A stretch of 64,000 bases of DNA from Chinchilla lanigera (Eukaryota; Chordata; Mammalia; Rodentia; Chinchillidae), in assembly GCF_000276665.1 (NCBI RefSeq), contig NW_004955435.1:573658-637657 (forward strand). Direction: 5' to 3'. Shown in pieces: positions 1 through 9,779 of the stretch. The position numbers and the translations under genes are program-made. The first letter of the stretch is position 1; every line of letters starts with the position of its first letter. A model generated the notes under the pieces. That model was not told the DNA's origin and ran no database searches. It saw nothing but the letters and a program-made list of their open reading frames with translations.

Positions 1-14
1 CTGCACGAGTGCAA

Positions 15-520
15 TGCAGCCAGCACAGCCAGGAGATCAGAGATTAATTCTCTGCGCCAAGGAGGGTGAACACTGGAGTTATTTCCAAGTAATACTCTCA
101 CCAAGGGAAGACGTGTAGGGATTTTATTCTGAGCCCTTGTATATACTTAGAAAAGGCTTTTAGAGGTGGGACCTTCCTGAGCATGCTCAGTTTAAGACAT
201 ACACTTCTGAGCATGCTCAGTTGAAGACATACACTTCTGAGCATGCTCAGTTTAAGGTCATAGCTCAAGAAGGAAGATGGCAGGCACATTACTGGACATG
301 TTCACCTAGACATGGTAGAGCACATGTTGATGAAGGTGGGAAACATAAATGCTTTGGGCTCCTCAGTTCAAGGTCACGAAGATGGCGGACATGACCACCT
401 CTGGGAATGCTCAGCCCAGTATCACAATGTGCCAAGTTTACTCTAGGCTGCCTATAACCACAAGCCAGAGGGCTTGGTGACCTTGGTGGGGTTTTCTCAA
501 ATTCTTCCAAAGGGTCAAGA
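15..520 (-). mobile_element. LTR-like element (unclassified ERV LTR), minus strand
   Basis: Read on the minus strand this stretch has the architecture of a retroviral LTR. There is an upstream enhancer-like part with three tandem palindromic repeats (177-256), a TATA-like TATATA (140-145), a poly(A) signal AATAAA (TTTATT on plus, 123-128), and a following R/U5-like part running toward the window start. A YY1-like AAGATGGCGGAC lies at 379-390. No coding region accompanies it. The family is not recognised and the outer ends are uncertain. The TATA-like box is unusually close to the poly(A) signal, so the true core promoter could instead be the CTAAAAG about 25 bases further upstream. Confidence 0.5.
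177..256. repeat. 30-bp tandem repeat, 2.7 copies, each with palindrome TGAGCATGCTCA
   Basis: Units start at 177, 207 and 237 and are identical except for one base in the spacer. Each holds the perfect 12-base palindrome TGAGCATGCTCA (178-189, 208-219, 238-249). The inner ten bases GAGCATGCTC fit the p53 half-site consensus RRRCWWGYYY, but the centres are 30 bases apart, too far for a canonical full p53 site. Direct repeats like this are typical of LTR U3 enhancers. Confidence 0.9.
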
Positions 521-594
521 GGGGAGGAGGGAGGACCTGTTCAAGGGAGGGAAGGCTCTGAAGGGGCACGGATGAGAGTTTGCCGCTGGAGGTG

Positions 595-695
595 CCCGCC
601 TCACTTGGTGGCTTGCACCACCCCTAGTCAGGGAGGAAGGTGGGATGTGAACCCAAGACCAGGCTCTCAGGCGCGTGCTCTAGACTTACCCCTAG
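595..695 (-). repeat. MIR SINE fragment
   Basis: The stretch 'gtgggatgtgaacccaagac' followed by a pyrimidine-rich run and 'gcgtgctct' resembles the tRNA-derived part of MIR in reverse orientation (compare 'gctgggattcgaacccag'). It is old and diverged. Just downstream (700-770) is a short CpG-rich patch with no recognised feature. Confidence 0.4.
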
Positions 696-699
696 ACGA

Positions 700-1959
700 C
701 GCGGAGCGGAAGGGCCGTGGGGGCGGCACTCCAGGCAGTGACAGCAGCTGTTCACGGGCGGAGATAATGTGCACCCTGGCAGTGTGGGAGGCTCAGAGCG
801 AGAGGCCTGGAGGCACACGGCAATCAGAGCCGGAGACACAGGAGGAAACCCAGCAGGTGGCAAATGGAGCAAAGTGAAGCTGGAGTTCTGCTGATGGCTT
901 TTCGCTGGGGGTTGCCTCTTCTCCTGCCCCATCGCCAAACACTGAATAATAGGTCAGTGTTTTATCACACTGAACGAGCCATTTAGGCCCACTTGCCAAA
1001 TAACTGAGCGTTCAAGTTTCCTTGAACAGAGCAGGTAGAATGACTTGAATGTCTGTGAGCGCCCAGGTTTCAGACAAGAGGGTCGTCCGCAGCGCCCACC
1101 TGCCCAGTGCATTCTGTTGAATACATCCATCTGCTGCTGAGACAAGGCCTCAGATGAGCCGAGGACAGTGTTCCTGAGCCTTCTGAAAGGGTCCAGTCAT
1201 AAAAGGAAAAAAAAAAAAAAAACAAAACACAAAAAACCTATGCAACATTCTGGTGCGTACTGCAATAGTCAAAGCCAGTTTTTGCTAAAATAGGATTAAG
1301 TTAAAAAACACACACTGTGAAGCATTTGTCTGGTTTAAATAATTTAACAGGTCTTGCATGCCTGCTTCAGTCAGTTTCAACAGAAATGCTTCTCCAGGGG
1401 TTCTTCTTGTGAAAGCACCGTCTTACTAATCTGCGGCCGCTCTCCTGGTGCCAGCTGACTGAGAGAGCAGTGGGTGTCTGGTGGTCTTGCGGAGGACGGG
1501 AAAGGAGGCGACCTGACGTACTGTATACCTTTGGGGCAAAATGCAGACTTCTCTTGCCTGCAGAGTGTGTGTGTTAGCATTCAGAGACTGTTGGCCCATT
1601 GTTTGTGACTCCAGCCTCCTCAGCAGAATGCGTGGCAGATGGCTTACATTTGCATTAGCCTTCTGGAGGAGGAATTTGCTACCAACAACATAAGCTGTAG
1701 CTTTTCTTCTCAGAATTTACAACAAATTGGCCAGAATGGTAATTTAAAAGAAAAAAAAAATTAGCATCACTATTTCCACATTGCCTTTCTGAATAGGGTA
1801 AATGATTCCCTCTCCAACTGTGTCATTTGCACTCCCCCCCAAAATGTTTATTAAAATGATTTAGGTATTTCATTATGCAAAATGACTCTTATGAAAAGAC
1901 CTTTCTTTTTGCCCCACAGTCACACGTAATTTCTTTTGTCACTTGTTATAGAGTAGAGA
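700..1959. other. Unique sequence, no gene recognised
   Basis: Non-repetitive DNA apart from an A-run near 1206-1232. Several small open frames on both strands (up to 104 codons) show no domain, no splice-site framing and no recognised protein, so they are taken as chance. No promoter or RNA gene was seen. Confidence 0.6.
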
Positions 1960-2540
1960 TACGTGAGGCTAGGACACATTATTTGTTCCAGTCTGTATTG
2001 GATAATTTATTACATTAAGGAACCAATAATTTTCAAATATAATCAGATTTAAGTTTTTAATAAGATTCATCTTCCCATTCACACTTGCTTAATTTAAGGA
2101 TATTAAATCTGCTCAGGAGCGAGCTGCCTCTCAAAGCCTGTGTACCCATTAAAGGGCTTTCTTCCTGATGTGTTAATAGGACTTAATTACATTACAGTCT
2201 TCATGCAGAGTCACAGTGCAATAGTTAACTGTGATAAACCGGCAAACAGCAGCCTGAAAAGGAAGTGGTGTAGAGTAGTTGGTTTATCGGCTTAGAAAAT
2301 CAAGACGATTATTATTTTAAAATTGGTGGTTGTATGCATTTGCATCATGTTTAGTTCAAATCGTGAAAAGAACAAACTTTCTCTTTTCCTTTAAAAAGCC
2401 AATCACTTAAAAGGCCACCCACATAAAAGGTGAACAATAAACACTTAACAGAAACTACTTAATTGCCATTTATCTTTTGAATTGCAATGAGATTTTTATT
2501 ATCGACTACAAAGAGATTTGTTTCAACAATTTACCTTGCT
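1960..2540. promoter_or_regulatory. Candidate conserved non-coding element or enhancer
   Basis: About 580 bases free of recognisable repeats, AT-rich but not low-complexity, and dense in developmental transcription-factor motifs. These include an octamer ATTTGCAT (2338-2345), a SOX/FOX-like composite AACAATAAACA (2433-2443), several TTAATTA/TAATTA-type homeodomain sites, AGTTAACTGTGATAAA-like sites and GATA/TTATC sites. No frame is open for any useful length. The function is inferred from motif density alone. No conservation data were available. Confidence 0.35.
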
Positions 2541-3400
2541 ACTCTTTTGTCTTTTTGACTATCACATCCATGATCCGGGGTTTGGAATAATAGCTGTGTT
2601 TCTTGTTCAAAAGTAATGATTTTTAAATTGCTCTTTTATCCTGTCTTAAACTTTAAAAAAGCAAAATTTCTGCTCCTGCTCTGAGCCGCCCCCTGCACCG
2701 CCCCCTGCACCTCTCCAGATTGGTTTAATGACAGACAGCAGAGCGTCAGCCTCTTGTGGCCCGACAGAGTCAGGATGCTGCCCTTAGTAAGTCTTGTCAA
2801 TTTCTCCATCAGGATCATTTTCATGGATTAGAAGTGTTGACTTCTGAGAATTTCTGTTTCATGTGAACTCGACAGAATTCACTTCTTTGGCTCCATCACA
2901 GATGCCTCCCAAATAGAATTCATGAAGTAGAGAAAAAAATAAATACAAAGAATGAAAGAATAAAAAAGAGAAAGAACCTAGCAATATGCTATCTGGTTGA
3001 ACTTTTCACTCCCAAAGTGATTGACAACTTCTGGCACATTTTCACCAGAGATCACAGATCTGGCAAACAAAATTTGGGATGATACACAGTCTTGCTTTAC
3101 TTTGCTCTGATTTTTATGGAGATAAAAAAAATAAAAAAGCATGAAAAGGCATTCTAGTCTCATAGGCAGCTAAGTTAGATACAAGTTAATACATAGTGAG
3201 AGAGGGAATGGGCTGTCAAGGAAGTCATGAAAAATATCAGAATTGTGGCTGGAGGAGCACGAAGGCCAGGCTTTGAAGTCACAATGGCCCCACTTACACA
3301 CTTCTCTAAGGGAGAAGCAGAACTGTAGTTAGCACCACCCAGTCCATGAATCCAGGCATGCGTAGGACACCTGAGTGGGTGACGGCAACACCTGGACCCA
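2541..3400. other. Unique sequence
   Basis: No gene. It holds a short imperfect duplication GCCGCCCCCTGCACC/GCCCCCTGCACC near 2685-2712 and an A-rich run at 2930-2975 that could be the degraded tail of an old retroposon. Small minus-strand open frames (61-78 codons) lack any recognised feature. Confidence 0.55.
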
Positions 3401-3406
3401 TCTCTT

Positions 3407-3524
3407 CCCAAGATGTTTCTTTTGCTGGGGATTTAGCTCAGTGCTATAAGCGCCTGCCTGGCAAGCACAAGCTCCTGAGTTCAATTCCTGATACCAAACA
3501 AACAAAAAGTCCCAAAATGTTTCT
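3407..3524 (+). mobile_element. ID-type tRNA-derived SINE with target-site duplication
   Basis: The body (about 3424-3510) reads 'gctggggatttagctcagtg' and ends in a CAAACAAACAAAAA tail. An A-box-like TAGCTCAGTG and a B-box-like AGTTCAATTCC (about 3478-3488) form the internal polymerase III promoter of tRNA-derived SINEs. It is flanked by CCCAAGATGTTTCT (3407-3420) and CCCAAAATGTTTCT (3511-3524), a 14-base duplication with one mismatch. Confidence 0.92.
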
Positions 3525-3589
3525 GTTTTAGGAGTCATAGATAGGTCAAGGTTAATGAGATCAGGCTATGCCCTTGCTACTTGTCCTGC

Positions 3590-3880
3590 TTCCTTATTAG
3601 ATCAATATTAGCTGAGGGGCTATACTTGTAATCTTTTGGTTGATTATAGTTTGACCCACATAGTACCCACATTGTGACTTTGCTGTACAAATTACCCCTG
3701 ACAAAAGCCCTTGCTGACAACCCACATGGGTCTGCTCCTGTCTCCCAGGAGCTGTTCCTATAACATTTCCTATTCTTAACCTCCTTTGTCCTTTGGAATT
3801 CATTCTTTGATTTCAGCAGTCACGTCTGACTTCTAGCAGGTTGGGAGTTACATTTTTCCTTTATCACTTGCACACTTTTT
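3590..3880 (+). mobile_element. Interspersed LTR, family C, 5'-truncated plus-strand copy
   Basis: This matches, in forward orientation, the minus-strand elements at 4200-4846, 34945-35579 and 41195-41826. Shared landmarks are 'atacttgtaatcttttggtt', 'gattatagtttgacccaca' and the terminal 'tctagcaggttgggagtt'. Only the promoter-proximal part to U5 is present. No TATA box survives. It lies tail-to-tail with the 4200 copy, forming an inverted repeat with about 320 bases between the arms. Confidence 0.7.
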
Positions 3881-4199
3881 TCACCACTCTCTACCTTGTT
3901 CTGTCATGATGTTTCTGATGTCACTTTTTCCAATCCAAGATGGCAGGCCGAAAGGAGTAGAAACATGCCTGTCTCCACACAGTGGTTTTGATTCTGTTCA
4001 AGCCACTCAACTTCTCTGTTAGGATTTTGCATACATTTTTACAAGTTTCACTTTTAAGCAAAAAGCCTGAAAATCAAAGAACCCTGTTGACTGTCCATCC
4101 TCTGGCCTGTGTTTTGCTTCATATTTCCAGAACTGGCTTGGAGCACGGTAGGAGTACTGGTGCCTCCTCTGCTTAGGCCCTGCCTGCTCTTCCCAGCTT
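3881..4199. other. Unique spacer between inverted LTR copies
   Basis: About 320 bases with no recognised repeat or gene. CCAAGATGGC near 3936-3945 resembles a YY1 site. Confidence 0.5.
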
Positions 4200-4846
4200 G
4201 CTATATTCCAGTGGTGAAGGGGGAAAGTGCAACTCCCAACCTGCTAGATATCTGATTCCCTGAGTCTGTGTTCCCTGAAGTGAAAGAATGAATTTTAAGG
4301 AGCAAGGGAGGTTGAGAATAGGAAAATTCACTATGGGATAGGAATGGGGACCAGGAATCACCCCTGAGAGGAAGGAGGGGTCCCAAGTGGGTTGTCAACG
4401 GGGCAAAATCATGAGGTGGGTACAACATGGGTCAAAACTATAATCAACCAATGCAGTTACAGGTACAGTTGTTTGGCTAATGTTGATCCAGTGGTAACAA
4501 GGGCATATGTATGACATTATTAACCTCGGTCGGTAATCTATAGTCTTAGTCTTGTCTTTAGTCTTAGTAGGTTTAGTCTTAGTTTTGGTGGGTGGGAGAG
4601 GATGGCCCATGCCTAATGAGATAATGGTTTATTTATATGGGAGATCTCAAAAGGGTAGTACCAGTAATTTGAAGTTTTCAGTTATCTCTTAGAGAAGTAT
4701 GTCAATCTGGTTATTGTGACTTCAGTCTTTTTTAGATGTGCTTCTAGTCACAGTTTTGATGTGTTCTCATCTTCTGCACTGACTCCCTTGGAGGCCTACC
4801 CTTATCTAATTGCCTGTGTTTTTGCCTAACTTGGCTATCTACAATC
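4200..4846 (-). mobile_element. Interspersed LTR, family C, minus-strand copy
   Basis: On the minus strand it begins near 4846 (…'gatagccaagttaggca'…), contains the ATTGGTTGATTATAGTTTTGAC block shared with the other copies, and ends in the same U5-like 'atctagcaggttgggagtt' as the 3590 copy. The TATA box seen in the 34945 copy is not preserved. A short direct repeat based on GACTAAGACTAA (about 4538-4580) is private to this copy. No internal retroviral genes are attached, so it is a solo LTR. Confidence 0.72.
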
Positions 4847-4994
4847 CCAGGGCCATGTGAACTCTTTCTTGTTGCCAGCAATTGGGACAGGGGACCCTGG
4901 TGCTTATATTGTCCTTAGTTCTGCTCCAGGGTGCTGTTTTCCATAGTCTTTTCTTACCCTCCAAGTTGGAGCTGATTTCTCTTCTGTGCTTCTT

Positions 4995-5570
4995 AGTGTT
5001 TAGTTGGGACAGACCCCTGTCAAAAAAGACAGGTTAACAAGAAGGAAGAACAAATAGAAGTTTCGCATGAATATTTTATAAACACATGGGAGATACCTGG
5101 GAAAGGTAGTTTTGAGTCTGCAGGAATGGTTTTTGGAAAATGTGGGGCAAAGAGCTTTTTTCTCTCTCCCTGCCTTCTGTACTGTCTAGGAAGAGTGTGC
5201 ACCTCACCACGCCACTGTGCTGCTGAAACACGCCGTTCCCAGTGATCCCACACCAGTGTTAGTAGAGAACAGAAGAAGCAGAATTTAAAATAAAAGAACA
5301 CGGTTTATTTGGAGGTGGGGACGGGCAAGAGAGATGACAGACGGCTACTCTGGATGGGGAGGCAATATTAGAAAGTGACCGCTCGTGGCAGTTTGATATC
5401 CAGCTCTATTATTGGGCTCCTTCTCACCGCCTAGGGTCCTGGAATCTGATTGGCCCCAGGCTGTCTTTCACCCTAACCTTGGATTTCCTCTGGCCACGAC
5501 TTTTCTCTGTGCTTTGGTGATGGATACCAGTAGGGTGGGGCGTATGGAAAAGTTTCGTCTGAAGGGTTAA
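4995..5570 (-). mobile_element. Second LTR type (ERV-related), minus strand
   Basis: Read on minus there is a CCAAT box in GGGGCCAATCAGA (about 5448-5461), a weak TATA-like GGATATCAAAC (about 5386-5402), and AATAAA (TTTATT on plus at 5304-5309). These are followed by a T-rich R/U5-like part and a possible leader. It differs from the neighbouring family-C copies. It is read as an old LTR, perhaps with some internal sequence toward 5000. No open gag, pol or env frame is visible. Confidence 0.5.
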
Positions 5571-5793
5571 TGGGAAGTGTGCAACACTCACGTTAGCCGT
5601 GCTACTTGGGACATCCTCACACTAGTTTCTTCCTCTTTCTTTGCCTTTGTCTTTTCAACTGCTTGGGTCTAGCTGTGGAGGCAGAAACTGGCGTTAGTAG
5701 AATTCTCCATTAATTCTTAATAAAGCTCAATGAGGCCTTCATCCTTTTTCCCAGCCGTGAGGCCTCCTGTCCCTACACTTCCCTCCTCCCTTT
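5571..5793. other. Unique sequence
   Basis: No gene or repeat recognised in these 220 bases. Confidence 0.5.
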
Positions 5794-5860
5794 GCAGGTG
5801 ATTGAATCCAGGTCCTTGTTCATGTTAAACATGTGTTCTACCACGGAGCTACACCCTCTT
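5794..5860 (-). mobile_element. ID-type SINE, diverged
   Basis: In reverse complement it reads 'gtgtagctccgtggtagaac' and then a B-box-like GGATTCAATC, the tRNA-derived ID pattern. It is older than most copies here. No clear target-site duplication was seen. Confidence 0.7.
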
Positions 5861-6059
5861 GAATATTCAAATAGTCCTCATGCCAAAAGGATGGAATATT
5901 CTTCCAGCCCCTGTGGTGATCCCGACACTCTCAGTCCCTTTCCTACATGGTACTTTCCAACTTTTGCCTGTGATCAGATCCTTTTGCTCTACTGACTGTC
6001 CAATTCTTCAATACAGAAATTGGGTCTTGTTTCTTTTTAAATAAACTATCCTATAACAG

Positions 6060-6242
6060 ATCACTCAGCTAGTATGGTGGCACACGCCTATAATCCCAGT
6101 ACTTGGGAGGTTGAGGCAGGAGGATTGTTGAGAGTTCGAGGCTAGCATGGGCTACAAAGTGAGCTCAAGGCCAGCCTGAACTGCATAGCGAGACCCTGTC
6201 TCAAAAAGACAAAAAATAAACCAAAACACAAATCACCCAGCT
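6060..6242 (+). mobile_element. B1-type SINE with target-site duplication
   Basis: The body carries the 7SL-derived B1 landmarks GGTGGCACACGCCTATAATCC, 'gaggcaggaggatt', 'gagctcaaggccagcctg' and 'gagaccctgtctcaaaaa', then an A-rich tail. It is flanked by ATCACTCAGCT (6060-6070) and ATCACCCAGCT (6232-6242). It is the only plus-strand B1 in the window. Confidence 0.95.
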
Positions 6243-6384
6243 AAATTGTAGCACATGAGCCCTTAATAATATTAGTCCATTTACCACAATCACTTCTTCC
6301 GCATCCAGCAAAACACTGGTCTATAAAATAGGCTAAATAAGTCTTTGAAGTACAAATGTTCAATTTTCCTTTTAGGTATGTAGT

Positions 6385-6472
6385 CTTTTTTTTTTTTCTG
6401 CTACCAAGAATCGAACTCTGGACCTTGCACTTGCCAAGCAATGAGCAATGTCCCTGCTGAGCAATGTTCTTT
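6385..6472 (-). mobile_element. ID-type SINE, diverged
   Basis: A poly(T) start (reverse A tail) is followed by 'ctaccaagaatcgaactct' and CTTGCACTTGCCAAGCAATG, the reverse complement of the ID tRNA-like body. The 5' part (reverse) is duplicated or scrambled around 'gagcaatgt'. Confidence 0.78.
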
Positions 6473-7440
6473 TTTCTGTCAGATCCCTCACACATCACCA
6501 CATAACATTATGTTCATTATATGCTATGACCAATTGACTTATACTGATACAATTTTTCATTTTTTATCAATTTAGTTTCTTCTTATTTCTTCTTTCCCAA
6601 CTCTAGAACGCTCTTATTGATACGTACAGTGACTCAGAATCATAATGTAGAGGTATGTCTTGGGATCTCCTGATTATCCCATCTATTTAACATTCCTTCA
6701 ACTGTCAATTATCCCATGTTCCTCTTACATACCAGAATTGTGGTTCACAGTGGAAATACAAAAGTGATGGGAAATCTGCTTATTCAGAAGCACATATAAC
6801 TAGATAATAACCTTGTAGAGGGAGTAGCAAACATAAATGCAGAAAATGGTAAGATTCCAAGCTAAACAAAGTATAATTTCTGCTAGTGTAGCAGACTTTA
6901 ATAGTCCTTAATAAAATATTAATGCACTTTTTTACATGGTTAATTACAAACACTGTTGACATCCTTTTTTCACAGTTCATAGTTAGTGAATGCTATTTGA
7001 ATAAGCTCATTAAAGGGCAATCAGCAGTTGTTCAAATGCAAGGTTTTCAGAAGCTAAAAGCCAATATTATCAGAAGGCTATCTCTGTAACTTGATAGTTA
7101 CTGAGAAGACAACCAAAAAGAAGACTATCTGCTCATAACTGGGAAAGTTAAAGATATGTGTGATGAAGCAGGTGCATGTGGAGTATATGACCGGTGTACA
7201 AACTGGCTGCTGGACAGTACCTACCCTCCAAGTTGATTATAGCTTGTTGATTTTTCACATTCTGTGTTCTCTATTGGAATTTTCACCCTGCCCGCTACCA
7301 TTTCTACCTTTCTTTGTTTCGTCTGTGCATCTTCATTTCCTTAGAACTTCATTTTAGTGTTAAAGCCTACTTATCACTCCTCTAATGTTCAAACGACTTT
7401 GCTTCCAACTTTCTTCCAGTCACATGGTATATGAGCAAAC
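6473..7440. other. Unique AT-rich sequence
   Basis: No gene, promoter or clear repeat. Short open frames (61-86 codons) on both strands have no recognised content. Confidence 0.55.
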
Positions 7441-7445
7441 ACCTG

Positions 7446-7466
7446 CACACACACACACACACACAC
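7446..7466. repeat. (CA)n microsatellite
   Basis: About ten uninterrupted CA units followed by an interrupted GCACACACA remnant. Confidence 0.9.
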
Positions 7467-7918
7467 GCTTGCACACACAAAGGTGAACAGCTACAGAGAA
7501 CAGAGCAAATGACCAAGTATGGGGGTAGTCAGGGGAAAGAGTGGGAGATGTGCTGAGGCTCTGACACCCAAAGAAGCTAGAGTAAAAGGCAAATGAGAAT
7601 ATTGGGTCAATAGTATGAAAAGAAGAAATACAGGTTCACCTTCATTTCCTTAATAGATATACCACTGAAAAGGAAAAAATAACATTTCAAATCCCTTCTG
7701 TAGAATTTCTTTGAAAATATTAGAGTCATGCCTTTGGAGAAAAGTGTTTGACGCACTAGGAAATCAGACTTAAAGACTTCTGGTATCAGTTTACCCTTTT
7801 CTTCGGGAAAGGTCCAGTTCCATGTGAACTGTCAAGTTTCCCAGGGACCAATATTTCTTTTCAGTTTCTCCGTGGGAATTAGATGCCAGCTTTGCAATTA
7901 GAAGTACTGTTAAGAAAA
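7467..7918. other. Unique sequence
   Basis: No gene or repeat recognised. Confidence 0.5.
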
Positions 7919-8014
7919 ATTACCCCAGCTGGGGATAAGCTCAGAGACACGAGTGCCTGCCTAGTAAGTGCATGGTCCTGAGTTTGATTCTCAGTACCAA
8001 AAAAAAAGTACCCC
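7919..8014 (+). mobile_element. ID-type SINE
   Basis: 'agctggggataagctcagag' then GTGCCTGCCTAGTAAGTGCA, a B-box-like GTTTGATTC and a tail 'taccaaaaaaaaagtacc'. A short duplication around TACCCCA (7921 and 8009) may be the target site. Confidence 0.88.
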
Positions 8015-8469
8015 AAAATTTACAAATTAGAGTTTGAAGATTACCACAATTTTGTTCAAGTCTTACTTTTCTAGGAGAATATACTGTTTATTACCTTTGT
8101 TTTCTGCTATTAATTAAAGGCTTAGACAAAGTTATATGTGGTTAACTTGTAGATTTGCATCCAGTTTTGATGGAAATTATTTCTATTCAACAGATTAGGT
8201 ACCCCAGAGGGTATAATTCAGTGACTTATAGGACATTAGTCAGTGTTGTATCTAATTTAATAATTTTAATTTAACATTATTAAATTTCTTATACTTAGTT
8301 GTTAAGAATTTATTGATGTAAATTTTATTTATATCAGTTTTCTTACTATTTTCTTCATTAAATTATGAGTTCAGTAAGTTTTTTCACATGGCTTCATTCT
8401 GTTTTGTAGCAGTCATCTTTTGCCCTTTTAGAGTAGTATACTCTGATAATACAATCATAGCTTCTTTTT
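8015..8469. other. Unique AT-rich sequence
   Basis: No gene. Several TTTAAT/ATTTAA runs. No recognised repeat. Confidence 0.5.
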
Positions 8470-9322
8470 AATTTACTTTTTATTCACATATGTTTGTGCT
8501 GTAATGTTTAAACTCCTTGTGAGGAGTAGGAGCACGCACATGATACACCCTGAATCTTTCATCCTCTTCCCCTCCTCTCCTTCCTCCTCCCTCCATCTCT
8601 CCATCCCTGTCCCATTGGAGAAACATCTGTCCCTTTCTCCCTACTATATTTTTATCTTAAAGAGAAAAAACAGCAAACACAATGATACAAAACTTCAAAG
8701 ACAGTGGGAAATTAACAATGGATAATACATTATGTATCGTTATCTTCAAAATAGTTGCTCATATTACAAGATAAAGGCATGAAAAATTGATCAAACAATG
8801 TAAAGATAAACCTTTCTTTTCAGTAAACTAATGGAAATTAGTAGTATAACTATCTTAACTATTATAAATATGTTTACATTTATTTATTTTTTCTTTTCTC
8901 TTCCTTTTCTCTTTTCCCCCATCCCAGTTTCTCTTTCCTTTTGAAGTTTCTCCCATCTCACAATATCTATTATACATTTTTGATCTTGTTTACTCTTTGA
9001 ACTTCTTATACTAGGGAGATATTATGATGCTTACACATGTGAGTCTGGTTTATTTCACTTATAAGGATGGTCTCAAGTTGTATCCATTTACCTACAGAAG
9101 ATTCAAGTTTATCCTTCTTGATAGCTGAAAAGTACTCCATTGCATGAAAAGACCATATCTTTATTATCCATTCCTTGATTGATGGACATTTAGTTTATTT
9201 CCAAGATTTAGCTATTACAAATTGTGCTACTATAAACACGGGTATACAGATGTTGCTGTGGTATGATGTTTTTAATTCTTCTGGGAAAATGCCAAGAAGG
9301 GGAATAGCTCAGTCAAATGGGA

Positions 9323-9457
9323 CCTCCAATCCTAGTTTTTTTTTTTGGGTTTTTCGGTTTTTCTCCGGTACCGGGAACCGAACTCACGACCTTGCGCTTG
9401 CCAGGCAGGCGCTTTTGCCGCTGAGCTAAATCCCCAGCCCCTCCAATCCTAGTTTTT
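9323..9457 (-). mobile_element. Young ID-type SINE inserted in L1, 18-base target-site duplication
   Basis: The SINE body (9341-9439) is flanked by perfect copies of CCTCCAATCCTAGTTTTT (9323-9340, 9440-9457). The duplicated sequence is L1 sequence. In reverse complement the body reads 'gggctggggatttagctcag' with a B-box GAGTTCGGTTCC and several intact CpGs, suggesting a recent insertion. Its closest relative in the window is the copy at 19623-19730. Confidence 0.96.
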
Positions 9458-9779
9458 GAGGAATCTCCACACTTACTTCCACAGTGGTTGTATCAGTGTA
9501 CACCCCACCAGCAGTGGAGAATTGTTTCTATTTCCTCACAGCCCCTCCAGCATTTGTTATTGGTTGATTTCTTGATGATAGCCATTCTGTCTGGGGTGAG
9601 ATGGAATTTCAGTGTTGTTTTAATTTGCATTTCTCAAATGACCAGTGACTTTGAACATTTTTTCGTATATTCACTTGCCATTTGTATTTCTTCATCTGAG
9701 AAGTATGTATTCATCTCAGATGCCCATTTTTGGATTGGGTCTTTGAATTTGGGGGTTTGATTTTTTTCAATTCTTTATA

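Noticed and set aside
177..256. CRISPR-like direct repeats
   Set aside because: The units are contiguous with no unique spacers, there are only three, and the context is a mammalian LTR.
3424..3510. Possible tRNA gene (A-box and B-box-like motifs)
   Set aside because: Same tRNA-like text recurs over ten times with A-tails and target-site duplications, so these are ID SINEs. No clean cloverleaf.
4395..4610. Lys/Thr-rich minus open frame
   Set aside because: It arises from the GACTAAGACTAA-type short repeat private to the LTR copy at 4200.
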